Positions 28,659 to 39,487 are shown, numbered from the stretch's first letter. The stretch: 64,000 nucleotides of DNA from Kutzneria buriramensis (GCF_003387475.1 NZ_QUNO01000004.1:606176-670175); one strand, 5' to 3'. Translations and numbers: made by a program. The notes: generated by a model from the sequence alone, not told the origin.

Positions 28659-29618
28659 TCAGCGGCGTTCCTGGCGGCGCAGCCCGAGCTGGCGCCAGCC
28701 GCCGCGGCGGCGGCCGTCCCCGTTGGCCTGGCCGTTGGTGGACTGGTCGCCGCGCCGGGGCAGCCGGACCTGGCTGATCCGGCTGGCCGCGCCGGCGACC
28801 CGGCGCCGCAGCGGCGGCCGCAGACCGAACCGGCGGGCGGCGCTGCCGGCGCGGCGGATGGCCCGCCGCTCCCGCGACGGCACCGACCACGCCTCCGGGT
28901 GCCGGGCCAGCCAGTAGTAGCGGTACACGGCGTACGGGATGTGCGCGAGGTAGATCAGCATCGCCGCGACCAGCGCCCACAGCGGGTACAGCAGCACGGT
29001 CGCCGCCACCAGCACCACGCCGACCAGCAGCGGGGCCACGATGCGCGGCGGCACCTTGATCGTCTTGAGGGACAGCGTGGGGACCCGGCTGATCATCAGC
29101 GCCGCCACGATCACCGTCCACACCGCGACCGCCGCCGTGGAGGTCCACCAGCCGGAGCCGGCGGCCAGCCAGAGCACGATCGGCAGCAGCGCCAGCAGCG
29201 CCCCCGGCGGGGCCGGCACGCCGACGAAGAACTCCTTGGTGAACGGCGGCTTCTCGGTGTCGTCGAGCAGCGTGTTGAACCGGGCCAGCCGCAGCACCAT
29301 GCACGCCGCGAAGATCAGGGAGACGATCCACAGGCCGCTGTTCGAGCCGTGGGCCCAGATGTAGAGCATCAGCGCCGGCGAGACGCCGAAGGAGATGGCG
29401 TCGGCCAGCGAGTCCAGTTCGGCGCCCATCTTGCTGGTGGCGTCGAGCAGCCGGGCGATCCGGCCGTCCAGGCTGTCCAGGATCGCGGCCGCGCCGATCG
29501 CGCCGATCGCCACCGCGTAGTTGTTGGTCATGGCGAACTGCACGCCGGACAGGCCCGCGCACATCGCGAGCACCGTGATGGCGTTGGGCAGCAGCCGGAC
29601 GCCGGGACCCGTGGGCAT
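28659..29618 (-). CDS. pssA: CDP-diacylglycerol-serine O-phosphatidyltransferase
   Basis: The 319-residue membrane enzyme makes phosphatidylserine from CDP-diacylglycerol and serine. The CDP-alcohol phosphotransferase motif is seen as DSLDGRIARLLDATSKMGAELDSLAD near residues 45-70, followed by five or more transmembrane helices. A basic tail of about 80 residues (Arg-rich) is longer than in mycobacterial PssA. ATG 29618 lies 5 nt after the psd stop, so the genes are translationally linked. Confidence 0.94.
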   Translation of the reverse strand: MPTGPGVRLLPNAITVLAMCAGLSGVQFAMTNNYAVAIGAIGAAAILDSLDGRIARLLDATSKMGAELDSLADAISFGVSPALMLYIWAHGSNSGLWIVSLIFAACMVLRLARFNTLLDDTEKPPFTKEFFVGVPAPPGALLALLPIVLWLAAGSGWWTSTAAVAVWTVIVAALMISRVPTLSLKTIKVPPRIVAPLLVGVVLVAATVLLYPLWALVAAMLIYLAHIPYAVYRYYWLARHPEAWSVPSRERRAIRRAGSAARRFGLRPPLRRRVAGAASRISQVRLPRRGDQSTNGQANGDGRRRGGWRQLGLRRQERR

Positions 29619-29623
29619 CGGAG

Positions 29624-30337
29624 TCAGCCTCCGAGTTCGGCGAGCACGGTCTCGCCGCCGATCGTGCGCTGTCCCGGCTCGACCAGCACCCTGCTGCCCA
29701 GCGGCACGTAGAGGTCCACCCGGGAGCCGAAGCGGATCAGGCCGTAGGTGCGGCCGGCCACGGCGGTGTCGCCCTGGTTGACCTCGCAGACGATGCGCCG
29801 CGCGACCAGGCCGGCGATCTGCACCACGACCAGGTCCTTGCCGTCCTCGGTGCGGATGGCCAGCGAGTTGCGCTCGTTGTCCTCGGACGCCTTGTCCAGG
29901 TCGGCCGACAGGAACTTGCCCGGCCGGTAGTGCACCGCCGTGATCTCGCCGCTGGCCGGCAGCCGCTGCACGTGCACGTCGAAGATGTTGAGGAAGGTGC
30001 TGATCCGCAGCATCGTCCGGCCGGCCGGCAGGCCCAGCTCGGCCGGCGGCTCCACCTCGACGACGTCGGCGACCGTGCCGTCGGCCGCGGCCACCGCCAC
30101 GTTCGGCCGGGTCGGCGTCACCCGCGCCGGCTCCCGGAAGAACCAGGCGCACCAGGCGGTGGCCACGAAGCCCAGGAAGCCCAGCCGGCGGTTGAGCAGC
30201 CGCAGCACGAGCGCGCCGACGGCGAAGCCGGCCACGATCGGCCGGCCGCCCGGGTGCATCGGCGGCACGGTCTTACGGGCCAGTTCCAGGAAGTGGCTGA
30301 CGGAGAACCCGGCGGGGTCGGGCGAGTTGGCGTTCAT
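29624..30337 (-). CDS. psd: Phosphatidylserine decarboxylase proenzyme (archaeal/short type)
   Basis: The 237-residue proenzyme converts phosphatidylserine to phosphatidylethanolamine. Self-cleavage at Gly-Ser in LIRFGSRVDLYVP creates the pyruvoyl group on the alpha chain. FDVHVQRLPASGEI and HYRPGKFLSADLDKASEDNERN are family motifs. A membrane helix lies near residues 35-65. It forms an operon with pssA and the AAA ATPase, the same order as Rv0437c-Rv0435c. Confidence 0.94.
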   Translation of the reverse strand: MNANSPDPAGFSVSHFLELARKTVPPMHPGGRPIVAGFAVGALVLRLLNRRLGFLGFVATAWCAWFFREPARVTPTRPNVAVAAADGTVADVVEVEPPAELGLPAGRTMLRISTFLNIFDVHVQRLPASGEITAVHYRPGKFLSADLDKASEDNERNSLAIRTEDGKDLVVVQIAGLVARRIVCEVNQGDTAVAGRTYGLIRFGSRVDLYVPLGSRVLVEPGQRTIGGETVLAELGG

Positions 30338-30379
30338 CGCGGCACACGATAGGGCACCCCGCCCGGGCCCCCGCGTGGG

Positions 30380-30652
30380 CTATCCGCGGCGGCCCGCGTT
30401 CCGGAACAGGCTCAGCACCGCCAGCAAGATCACCGCGCCGACCAGTGCGATGCCGAAGCTGCTGAAGTTCCAGCCGAAGTCCTGCGGATGCCCGGTGGCC
30501 AGCTGGAACAGCCAGCCGCCCAGAAACGCGCCGGCGATGCCGACCAAGATGCTGACGATGCAGCCCTGCGGTCGTCGGTCCCGGCCGCCCACGACGAGGT
30601 TGGCGGCCCAGCCCACGATCGCGCCGAGCACGATCCACCCGATGAGTCCCAC
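30380..30652 (-). CDS. GlsB/YeaQ/YmgE-family membrane protein
   Basis: The 90-residue protein has three hydrophobic helices (LIGWIVLGAIVGWAANLVV, CIVSILVGIAGAFLGGWLFQL, GIALVGAVILLAVLSLF) with GRDRRPQGCIVSILVGIAGAFLGGWL, the transglycosylase-associated/GlsB signature. Such proteins are induced by stress; the mechanism is unknown. It lies between moeA and psd on the same strand, with a 9-bp gap to moeA. Confidence 0.9.
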   Translation of the reverse strand: MGLIGWIVLGAIVGWAANLVVGGRDRRPQGCIVSILVGIAGAFLGGWLFQLATGHPQDFGWNFSSFGIALVGAVILLAVLSLFRNAGRRG

Positions 30653-30661
30653 GACACGACT

Positions 30662-31876
30662 CTACGCAAGTCCGACGACCGTCACGGCGTCGCCCGCCGC
30701 CACCTCGCCGACCCCCTCCGGCACGATGACCAGGCAGTTCGCCACCGCGAGCGCGTTGAGCAGGTGGGAGCCGGGCCCGCCGACCAGCTTGACGGTGCCG
30801 GCCGCCGGGTCGAGCAGGCCGCGGCGGAACTGCCGGCGGCCCGGCGGCGAGTGCAGCGCGTCGGTGATCACGGCGGTCCGGGTCGGCCGGTGGATCACCG
30901 CGTGCCCCATCGCCGACCGCAGCGCCGGCCGCAGGAACACCTCGAACGACACCTGCGCGCTGACCGGGTTGCCGGGCAGCGTCACCACCGGCACGCCGCG
31001 GTACTTCCCGGCGCCCTGCGGCATGCCCGGCTGCATGGCCACCTTGCGGAACTCCACGCCCTGACCGGTGAACGCGTCCTTCACCACTTCATAGGCGCCG
31101 GCGCTGACCCCGCCGGAGGTGACGATCAGGTCGGCCGAGTCCAGCCGGTCCGCCAGCGTCTTGTGGAACGCGTCGACGTCGTCCGGGACGAAGCTCAGCA
31201 CCTCGGCCAGCGCGCCGGCCGAGCGGATCGCCGCGCCCAGCATCACGCCGTTGGACTCGTAGATCTGCCCCGGCAGCAACGGATTCCCGGGCGCGACGAG
31301 CTCGGATCCGGTGGACAGCACCAGAACCCGCGGCCGACGGCGCACCGGCAGCTCGCCGGCGCCGACCGCGGCGGCCAGACCCAGTTGCGCGGGACCGAGT
31401 TCCGCGCCGGCGCGCAGCACCACGTCGCCGACCTTCACGTCCTCGCCGGCACGCCGGATGTGCGCGCCCGGCTCCACCTCGCCGTTGATCAGCACGCTTT
31501 CCGTGCCGCCGTCGGTGAGTTCCACCTGCACGACGGCGTCCGCGCCGGGCGGCACCGGCGCGCCGGTCATGATTCGCTGCGCGGTGCCGGGGGCCAGTTC
31601 GGACAGTTCGGTCTTACCGGCCGGGATGTCGTCGGTCACCGGCAGTTCGACCGGCGCGTCCCTAATGTCTCGCGCCCGAACGGCGTAACCATCCATCGCC
31701 GAATTGTCGAACGGTGGGAGTGCGACCGGAGAGATCAGGTCCTCGGCGATCGCGAGACCGAGACAGTCCGCGATCCGAATACGTTCGACCGGTGTATTGC
31801 CGACCAGCCCCAACACCGTTTCCAGGTGTTCGTCGACGCTGGCCAGGCGCGTTGCTGAAGTGGACACGGGACCCAT
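30662..31876 (-). CDS. moeA: Molybdopterin molybdenumtransferase
   Basis: The 404-residue enzyme inserts molybdate into adenylylated molybdopterin. Seen are PPFDNSAMDGYAV, RIMTGAPVPPGADAVVQVE, VLSTGSELV, LIVTSGGVSAGAYEVVKD and LPGNPVSAQVSFEVF, giving all four MoeA domains at normal length. It corresponds by position to moeA2 (Rv0438c). A cofactor supply is relevant to the molybdenum hydroxylase cluster at 46.5-54.2 kb of this window. Confidence 0.95.
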   Translation of the reverse strand: MGPVSTSATRLASVDEHLETVLGLVGNTPVERIRIADCLGLAIAEDLISPVALPPFDNSAMDGYAVRARDIRDAPVELPVTDDIPAGKTELSELAPGTAQRIMTGAPVPPGADAVVQVELTDGGTESVLINGEVEPGAHIRRAGEDVKVGDVVLRAGAELGPAQLGLAAAVGAGELPVRRRPRVLVLSTGSELVAPGNPLLPGQIYESNGVMLGAAIRSAGALAEVLSFVPDDVDAFHKTLADRLDSADLIVTSGGVSAGAYEVVKDAFTGQGVEFRKVAMQPGMPQGAGKYRGVPVVTLPGNPVSAQVSFEVFLRPALRSAMGHAVIHRPTRTAVITDALHSPPGRRQFRRGLLDPAAGTVKLVGGPGSHLLNALAVANCLVIVPEGVGEVAAGDAVTVVGLA

Positions 31877-32064
31877 CCTCCCGCATACCGGCCGGCGTCG
31901 GCGGTACCGCCGTTCGAGTCACCGGAAATTGCTGTGCGGCAACGAACCCGTCGCAGCAAGAGCACCCAACAAGCAGATGGCGTGACGCCCTGTGGCCGCT
32001 AACGTTGACGTGAGATCCAATCGGCGCCCCCAGCGCCGGGTTCCACCATCTCAAGGAGGACGCC

Positions 32065-32268
32065 GTGGCAGTCGGCACGGTCAAGTGGTTCAACTCGGAA
32101 AAGGGCTACGGCTTCATCGCTCAGGACAGTGGTCAGGACGTGTTCGTCCACTACTCGGCGATTCAGATGGACGGATTCAGGGCACTGGCAGAGGGCGACC
32201 GGGTTGAGTTCGAGGTCCAGGCCGGCCGCGACGGCCGTAGCCAGGCCGCGGACGTCCGCAAGGTCTGA
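32065..32268 (+). CDS. Cold-shock-domain protein, CspA family
   Basis: The 67-residue single-stranded nucleic-acid-binding protein has the RNP1 motif KGYGFI and RNP2 VFVHY on a five-strand beta barrel. The GTG start at 32065 follows AAGGAGGACGCC. It acts as an RNA chaperone. A 12-bp stem terminator with a T run follows directly. Confidence 0.96.
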   Translation: MAVGTVKWFNSEKGYGFIAQDSGQDVFVHYSAIQMDGFRALAEGDRVEFEVQAGRDGRSQAADVRKV

Positions 32269-32283
32269 GGCAAGCAGCTCATC

Positions 32284-32315
32284 ACGGCGGCGGCCCGCGT
32301 GGCCGCCGCCGTTTT
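32284..32315 (+). terminator. Intrinsic terminator of the cold-shock gene
   Basis: A perfect 12-bp stem, ACGGCGGCGGCC (32284-32295) and GGCCGCCGCCGT (32301-32312), has a 5-nt loop and ends in TTTT. It lies 15 nt after the stop codon. Confidence 0.9.
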
Positions 32316-32363
32316 CCCCCTAACCGGCCGCAACGCGAAACTGGCGGACGTTACGCTGGCCAC

Positions 32364-33551
32364 GTGTCGGATGACTTGACCGGAAAGCGCCTGGGCCACT
32401 ACCGCATCGACGCGGTGCTGGGCCGTGGCGGCATGAGCGTCATGTACCGGGCGACGGACATGAGGCTCGGCCGCAAGGTCGCGTTGAAGGTCATCTCCGA
32501 ACACCTCACCGAGGACCCGGAGTTCCGGGAGCGGTTCGTGGACGAGGCGCGCAACACCGCCGCCATCGACCACTCCAACGTGGTGCCGCTGTACGACTTC
32601 GGCGAGCTGGACGGCCTGCTCTACATCGCCATGCGGCTGGTGGACGGGTCCGACCTGGCCAGCCTGATCAAGGACGGCCCGCTGCCGCCCTCGCGCGCCC
32701 TGATCCTGGTCAGCCAGGCCGGCGAGGCGCTGGACATGCTGGCCGGACGTGGCCTGGTGCACCTGGACGTCAAGCCGGCCAACATGCTGGTCACCAGCCG
32801 CGAGTCCGCCGGCGAGCACGTCTACCTGGCCGACTTCGGCCTGACGCGGCGCGGCGCCACCGGCCACCGCACCCGCGGCGGCGACTTCCTCGGCTCGCCC
32901 ACCTACGCGGCGCCTGAGCACCTGCGCGGCGAGCCCGTCGACGGCCGCACCGACCTCTACTCCCTGGCCTGCGTGCTGTTCGCCTGCCTGACCGGCCGCC
33001 CGCCGTACCAGGGCAGCGTGTCCGAGGTGATCCAGGGCCACCTGGGCAGCCAGCCGCCGTCGGTGACGAAGCTGGTGAACCTGCCGGCCGGCATCGACGA
33101 CGTGATCCGCAAGGGCATGGCCAAGGACCCCAAGCAGCGCTACGGCAACTGCCGCGAGCTGGTCGCCGCCGCGCGCTCGGCGTTGGTCACCGTCGCGCAG
33201 CCGGGTGTGCCCGCGCCGACGCCGGTGGCGCAGCAGGCGATCGTCCGCACCGAGCCGGCCAGCGGTCCGGTGCCGGTGCAGGCCGGCCCCGCGCAGCAGC
33301 AGGCCATGGGTCCGTCCTCGCAGCCGTTCCCCAGCCAGCCCCGGCCGTACCAGCAGCCCGCGCCGGGGCAGCCGCAGTACGGCGGCTATCCGCAGGCCGG
33401 CGACCAGCCGATCCGGCTGCGGCCGCCGGCGCCGATCAACAACTCCGCCTTCCGCGAGGACGGCGGCGCCGCCCGCTGGGCCGTGCCGGTGCTGCTGGGC
33501 ACCGCGGTGCTGGTGCTGCTCGTGGTGCTCATCGTGTTCCTCACCGCCTGA
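32364..33551 (+). CDS. Membrane-anchored Ser/Thr protein kinase (PknB-like)
   Basis: The 395-residue Hanks-type kinase has the glycine loop GRGGMSVMY, Lys42 in VALKV, catalytic loop HLDVKPAN (Asp135), DFG at 157-159 and APE in PTYAAPEHL. The HRD motif is HLD, seen in some actinobacterial kinases. A Pro/Gln-rich linker (about 275-365) leads to one C-terminal transmembrane helix ([20 protein letters not shown]) with almost nothing outside, so there is no extracellular PASTA sensor. GTG start at 32364. It precedes groEL, separated by the CIRCE elements. Confidence 0.93.
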   Translation: MSDDLTGKRLGHYRIDAVLGRGGMSVMYRATDMRLGRKVALKVISEHLTEDPEFRERFVDEARNTAAIDHSNVVPLYDFGELDGLLYIAMRLVDGSDLASLIKDGPLPPSRALILVSQAGEALDMLAGRGLVHLDVKPANMLVTSRESAGEHVYLADFGLTRRGATGHRTRGGDFLGSPTYAAPEHLRGEPVDGRTDLYSLACVLFACLTGRPPYQGSVSEVIQGHLGSQPPSVTKLVNLPAGIDDVIRKGMAKDPKQRYGNCRELVAAARSALVTVAQPGVPAPTPVAQQAIVRTEPASGPVPVQAGPAQQQAMGPSSQPFPSQPRPYQQPAPGQPQYGGYPQAGDQPIRLRPPAPINNSAFREDGGAARWAVPVLLGTAVLVLLVVLIVFLTA

Positions 33552-33560
33552 GCGGACTTT

Positions 33561-33587
33561 CTTGCACTCGGCGTCCCCGAGTGCTAA
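33561..33587. promoter_or_regulatory. CIRCE element 1 (HrcA operator)
   Basis: CTTGCACTC, 9-nt spacer, GAGTGCTAA. It matches the CIRCE consensus TTAGCACTC-N9-GAGTGCTAA with two mismatches in the left arm and places groEL under HrcA heat-shock control. Confidence 0.88.
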
Positions 33588-33594
33588 ACACGAA

Positions 33595-33621
33595 CTAGCA
33601 CTCGGGCACTGCGAGTGCCAA
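33595..33621. promoter_or_regulatory. CIRCE element 2 (HrcA operator)
   Basis: CTAGCACTC, 9-nt spacer, GAGTGCCAA, one mismatch per arm. It lies 34 bp after CIRCE 1 and 105 bp before the groEL ATG, giving a tandem operator. Confidence 0.88.
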
Positions 33622-33642
33622 CACGTTAGGTCGGGACGGTGA

Positions 33643-35349
<1,707 letters not shown>

Positions 35350-35374
35350 TAGAAGCCCAGCGCTAGCAAGCACA

Positions 35375-35409
35375 AGAAGGCCGGTCCCGCACAGCGGGAC
35401 CGGCCTTCT
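35375..35409 (+). terminator. groEL terminator hairpin
   Basis: AGAAGGCCGGTCCCGC and its complement form a perfect 16-bp stem around the loop ACA, 26 nt after the groEL stop. There is no long T run, but stability is very high. Confidence 0.85.
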
Positions 35410-35420
35410 GCTGTGCCCAC

Positions 35421-35544
35421 GAACCCCCGCGAGTCGCGCTCAGCACCAGATCGGATGTAAGAACGAGGCAGAAGTGAGCCCCGGAGCTCAGTTCTGCCCG
35501 AAACCTACATTCGCTCTGTCTGTGAGCGCGACTCGCGGGGGTTC
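35421..35544. repeat. Nested palindromic element between convergent genes (copy 2)
   Basis: Perfect 22-bp outer arms lie at 35421-35442 and 35523-35544; their first 18 bases (after the leading G) are AACCCCCGCGAGTCGCG, as in copy 1 at 2609. Inner pairings are imperfect: GCAGAAGTGAGC with GCTCAGTTCTGC, and a GGATGTA/TACATTC pair. The right arm overlaps the first two bases of the CHAT gene's stop triplet (35543-35545). Confidence 0.88.
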
Positions 35545-38191
35545 AGTTGCTGGCGCCCAGGCAGATGAAGGGACGGCGGAGGGGGTCGGCGGCGGTGGCG
35601 TCGGCCAGGGCTACCGCCGGGCGGGCGCCTTCGGCTACTCGGCGGTGGTACGAGGCCATGGACTCGGCGGCGGTGTGGTCGCCGACGCGGGAGACGGCGG
35701 CGGTGACGGTGCGGACGCCGGTGGCCAGGAGGGCGCCGGCGAAGCCGAGGGCCTCGTCGCCGGGGCGGATGCGGGTCAGGGCGAGCTCGCAGGCGGCCAG
35801 CACGACCTGCTCGGGCGGCCGCTGCAACCGCGCGGTCTCGTGGGCGAACAGGCCGCCGTCGACAAGATCCAGCCGGGAGAACAGGGCGTTGCCGGGCTCG
35901 TGCATGCCGTGGGCGGCGATGTGCGCCAACTGTGCCCCGTCCAACGCCTCCAGCACAGCCTCGACGGTCGCCTGCGCGCCGTCGAGGACCTGAGCCCCGG
36001 GCAGGTACCGGGTGAGCTGCGCGACCTCGCCGACGGCGGCGGGCAGGTCGGGGCCGCCGACCAGGACGCTGCGGCCGGTGCCGGGCAGCTGCTGATCACC
36101 GGACGCCGCGAGCCACGCGGTGGCCGACGGCGCGACGACCACGGGCCGTCCACGCAGCGACGGCAGCGCGCCCCAGGCGACGGGGTACAGCGGCCCGGTC
36201 GGCACGACCACGAGCTCGCGGTCGCCGATGACGCCGGCCAGCGGCCGCAGCAGCTGCTCGTCCAGGAACTGCGCCCGCCGGCGGGCGGACGCCGACACGA
36301 CCTCGACCAGCGCGGGCGGCAGGTGGTCGGGGGCGAGGGCGTCCAGGTCGGCGTGCAGCATCTTGGCCGCCTGCCGGGCATCGGTGACGCTGCCGAGACG
36401 GACCAGCCGCGGCCGACCGTCCACAATCACCACGGCGACCAGCGCGTCGTCGACGGCGGCGAAGCTGATCATCGCCCGGTCCTCGAGGCGCTTGCCGACC
36501 TCGGCCAGGTCGGCGACCGGCCGCGGCCGTCCCCACACGGTGGTCTGCCAACCCAGCCGGGTGACCTCCTGCTGCAACGCGGCGTGCCGGGCGGCCATCT
36601 CCCGCACCCGCCGCCCCTCGGCCTTGGCCAGCTGCATGGCCCGCGTGAGGTTGCGGATTTCGCTGATCCGGTCGGCCAGCTCCGGGTCGTCGATGGACGG
36701 CTGCGGCTCGTACCGGTACACCTGCGCCCGGGTCCGCTCCAGCCAGCCGAACAGCCGCCGCGCGTCCGACGCCGACTTGCCGCCGTCCAGCACCAGCCGC
36801 ACCGCCAGCACGCCGAGCTCACGCCCGTGTACGGCGGTGCCGCACACCAGCTCCAGACCGCCCATACGGTCCCGAGTGCGCCCCAGCTCCGTGAACCCGA
36901 CCCGCGCCTGGCTGAACGCGCTGCGCCGGTCGCCGGTCGCCACGGCCACCTCGGCGCGGGCGAGACGTCGCAGCATGCGGTGGTCGATGGACGTGAACCG
37001 CCCCGGCGCGGGCACCTCGCCGAGCAGGCGCGCGGCGTCCTCGACCTCGCCGCGCCGCAGCTGGAGGCGTACGGCGAGGAGCTTGGCCACCGCGGACTCG
37101 TCGGTCTGCCCGAGCCCGCCGAGCCGCTCCGACAGCTCCAACGCCCGCCGCACCAACGCCTTTGACGGCTTGCGAGGGCCCCTCAGCGCGGTGGCGGTGG
37201 CGGCGTGCAGACCCGTCAGCGACGCCAGCCACGCCAGCGCGGGCCGCTCCTGCCGCAGGTATCGCCGCCGCGCGAGGTCGGCGAAGGCCCGCGCGGTGGC
37301 GTAGTCGCCCTCCATCACGGCTGCGGCGGCGCGCAGCGTCTCCGCCTCCGCGAGGTCGCGGTTGCCGCCCTGCTCACGCAGGCTGCCGAACGCCTCATCC
37401 AGCGCGTTGGCGGCCTCCTCGGCCAGTCCCGCGTACAGCAGCACCTGCGCACGGTCGGACCGCACCTTCGGCACCGCCGTCGGCGCGACACGCAGCATCA
37501 GGCGCTCGGCCTCTTCGTAGTACCGGAGCGCCGTCGGGGCGTCGCCCATGCGGTAGTGCACGTCGCCGAGGTTGCTGGTGGTGATCGCCAGCGACAGGGG
37601 GGAGTGGTACGTGTGTCCGAGCCACAGGCAGCGGCGCAGGTCGTCGCCGGCCGAGTGCGGATTGCCCAGGGCGCTGTTCACCAGCGCACGAGCCGTGAGG
37701 GCGCTGACCAGACCCGTCTCCACGGGGGCGCCGGAGGCCAGCGCCTTGTTCGTCGCGGCCACGGCCTGGTCCAGCACGGGCAACGCCTCCGACAGCAGCC
37801 CGGCCCGCCACAGCAGGTTGCCGTGCTGGCGCTGGATCAGGCCCTCCAGCGCCATCCGGGTGCCGCCGGGCGGCATCGACGACACCAGCTTGTGCGCGAG
37901 TTCCAGCGACGGCATGCCCTCACGCAGCCCGTACGCCTCGGCGTCGGTGTGCGCGAGCGAGGTGAGCACCCGCACCCGCAGGCGCTGCTGCTCGGCGTCC
38001 TCCGTCGGCAGCCGGTCGAGCAGCTTCAGCCCGCGCCGGTGCAGCCGGGACGCCTCGGCGTACTGCTGGGACAGGGCGGTCTGGTGCGCGCCGGCGTGCA
38101 GCTTCGCCACCCGAGCCAGCACGTCCGCGGCGACATGGAGGCGCGCGGCAGTAGCGGTGGACGTCGAAGGCACTCGTACATACCAGCACAC
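35543..38191 (-). CDS. TPR-CHAT protease (caspase/separase-fold)
   Basis: The 882-residue soluble protein has about 500 residues of helical TPR-like repeats (for example GNLLWRAGLLSEALPVLDQAV, SNLGDVHYRMGDAPTALRYYEEAE and LLYAGLAEEAANALDEAF), a coiled segment, and a C-terminal CHAT domain. The catalytic dyad is intact: His761 in HIAAHG and Cys801 in VVLAACEL. CHAT is the caspase HetF-associated protease domain. The start is GTG 38191 or GTG 38173; neither has a strong ribosome-binding site. It is the last gene of a sigma factor - small protein - CHAT operon, 46 bp after the small protein. I infer that the TPR part senses or recruits a partner and the CHAT domain cuts it. Confidence 0.9.
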   Translation of the reverse strand: MCWYVRVPSTSTATAARLHVAADVLARVAKLHAGAHQTALSQQYAEASRLHRRGLKLLDRLPTEDAEQQRLRVRVLTSLAHTDAEAYGLREGMPSLELAHKLVSSMPPGGTRMALEGLIQRQHGNLLWRAGLLSEALPVLDQAVAATNKALASGAPVETGLVSALTARALVNSALGNPHSAGDDLRRCLWLGHTYHSPLSLAITTSNLGDVHYRMGDAPTALRYYEEAERLMLRVAPTAVPKVRSDRAQVLLYAGLAEEAANALDEAFGSLREQGGNRDLAEAETLRAAAAVMEGDYATARAFADLARRRYLRQERPALAWLASLTGLHAATATALRGPRKPSKALVRRALELSERLGGLGQTDESAVAKLLAVRLQLRRGEVEDAARLLGEVPAPGRFTSIDHRMLRRLARAEVAVATGDRRSAFSQARVGFTELGRTRDRMGGLELVCGTAVHGRELGVLAVRLVLDGGKSASDARRLFGWLERTRAQVYRYEPQPSIDDPELADRISEIRNLTRAMQLAKAEGRRVREMAARHAALQQEVTRLGWQTTVWGRPRPVADLAEVGKRLEDRAMISFAAVDDALVAVVIVDGRPRLVRLGSVTDARQAAKMLHADLDALAPDHLPPALVEVVSASARRRAQFLDEQLLRPLAGVIGDRELVVVPTGPLYPVAWGALPSLRGRPVVVAPSATAWLAASGDQQLPGTGRSVLVGGPDLPAAVGEVAQLTRYLPGAQVLDGAQATVEAVLEALDGAQLAHIAAHGMHEPGNALFSRLDLVDGGLFAHETARLQRPPEQVVLAACELALTRIRPGDEALGFAGALLATGVRTVTAAVSRVGDHTAAESMASYHRRVAEGARPAVALADATAADPLRRPFICLGASN

Positions 38192-38237
38192 CCGGTCAAA
38201 GGTGTGGTGTCCACCGTCGGGGGGAAGATCGCTTCGC

Positions 38238-38747
38238 CTAGAGCACGAGCGTCGGCGTCACGACCGTCCGGGGCCGCGAACCCGCGCCGTTGGCCAGGTG
38301 CACGACCAGCTGGGTGGTGCCCTTGGGCACGTCGTCCACGGCGAACCGGCCGCCCTCGTCCGCTTCCGCGGTGGTCGAGGTGTGGCCCGCCACCCGGACC
38401 TCGACGGTGTGCGGTCCCCCGGGTACCAGCCAGCCGTCGAACCGGTATCCGGCACCGGCCGGGGCGAAGCTGACCATGATGGTCAGGTCTTCCACGGTGA
38501 ACGTGACAGTGTTCGGGCCGGCGCCCCGGACGCCGGCCAGCTCCTCGCCGCGCTGCCAGCGGGCCACCTCGACGTCGAGGTCCTCGAGCGCGATGGCGAA
38601 CTGCACGCGTTCGACCAGGTCGGCCGGCACCGGGTCGACCTTGTCGAACAGCACGTCGAGCTCGGCGAGCAGCAGCAGGTCCTGCTCGGTGAGGTTGTCC
38701 ATGTCCAGACCGGCCTCGAACTCGTTCTGGTCGTCGGTGGCGCTCAC
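38238..38747 (-). CDS. Small helical + beta-sandwich protein between sigma factor and CHAT protease (candidate sigma inhibitor/adaptor)
   Basis: The 169-residue protein has an acidic helical N-terminus (LTEQDLLLLAELDVLFDKVDPVP, then ADLVERVQFAIALEDLDVEVARW, about residues 18-68) and a C-terminal beta-rich part resembling carboxypeptidase-regulatory/transthyretin-like domains (PHTVEVRVAGHTSTTAEADEGGRFAVDDVPKGTTQLVVHL). No transmembrane helix or zinc motif is seen. The start GTG 38747 overlaps the sigma factor stop as GTGA, so synthesis is coupled to the sigma factor, as for many anti-sigma factors. A role as inhibitor and protease substrate is inferred. Confidence 0.85.
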   Translation of the reverse strand: MSATDDQNEFEAGLDMDNLTEQDLLLLAELDVLFDKVDPVPADLVERVQFAIALEDLDVEVARWQRGEELAGVRGAGPNTVTFTVEDLTIMVSFAPAGAGYRFDGWLVPGGPHTVEVRVAGHTSTTAEADEGGRFAVDDVPKGTTQLVVHLANGAGSRPRTVVTPTLVL

Positions 38748-39358
38748 TGCGGCCCCCCTTCCTGGTCCAGCAGCTCGCGCAGCGCGGTCAGGCACCGTCC
38801 CCGGGTCGGGCCGATGCTGCCGCGGCGCATGTCCAGCGCCTCCGCGACCGCGTCGTACTGGGCCCGGCCGGACAGGACGGTCAGCGTGAGCAATTTTTGA
38901 CAACGGTCGGTGAGCTGTTTGAACGCGGCCCACAGCCGGCGGTCCCGGTCGTCGCGCAGCGCGTGCTGCTCGGGACCGTCCACCTGGGCCGGGATGTCCA
39001 CCAGGTCCTCGGCCGCCACCAGGGTCTCCCGGTCGAAGCCGGACGTCTTGGCCCGCTGCGCCTCGCGCCGGGCCGTGACGATGAGCCACGCGGCGAGCGC
39101 CTTGGGCTGCTGGAGACGGTCCAGGTGGCGCAGCAGCGCCAGCCAGACGGTCTGCACGACGTCCTCCGCGTGCACCTTGTCCAGCCCCTGGCTGCGCGTG
39201 ACGTGCCAGACCAGGGGCGTGAGGTCGGCGACCAACACGTCCAATGCCTTGCGGTTGCCGGCTCTGGCCGCGACGAGACATGCCGCGTGGCGGTCGTGAC
39301 CGGTCAGCCCCTCCCACGGGTCGTGGCCGGTCAGCCCGTCCCACGTGTCAACGGCCAT
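38744..39358 (-). CDS. Sigma-70 family (ECF-like) RNA polymerase sigma factor
   Basis: The 204-residue protein has sigma region 2 (RAGNRKALDVLVADLTPLVWHVTRSQGLDKVHAEDVVQTVWLALL...ALAAWLIVTARREAQR) and region 4 (TDRCQKLLTLTVL...YDAVAEALDMRRGSIGPTRGRCLTALREL), with no region 1.1 or 3, so group IV. ATG 39358 is preceded by GGAGG at 8 nt. Near the N-terminus a short unit is duplicated, DGLTGHDPWEGLTGHD, from a tandem DNA repeat at 39297-39349. A GGGAAC-N17-CGTC sequence about 130 bp upstream suggests autoregulation. The next gene overlaps its stop. Confidence 0.92.
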   Translation of the reverse strand: MAVDTWDGLTGHDPWEGLTGHDRHAACLVAARAGNRKALDVLVADLTPLVWHVTRSQGLDKVHAEDVVQTVWLALLRHLDRLQQPKALAAWLIVTARREAQRAKTSGFDRETLVAAEDLVDIPAQVDGPEQHALRDDRDRRLWAAFKQLTDRCQKLLTLTVLSGRAQYDAVAEALDMRRGSIGPTRGRCLTALRELLDQEGGPQ

Positions 39359-39487
39359 GCGATGCACCTCCGGGTTTGAGGTACGTCGGCGCGCCCCGGT
39401 CCCCCCGCCACGGGGACGCACCCCGTGCCTGCATCCTGCCCTACCTGGTGTAGTGGTCCACAGCCAGTCGGGCCAATCGTGCTCGAT

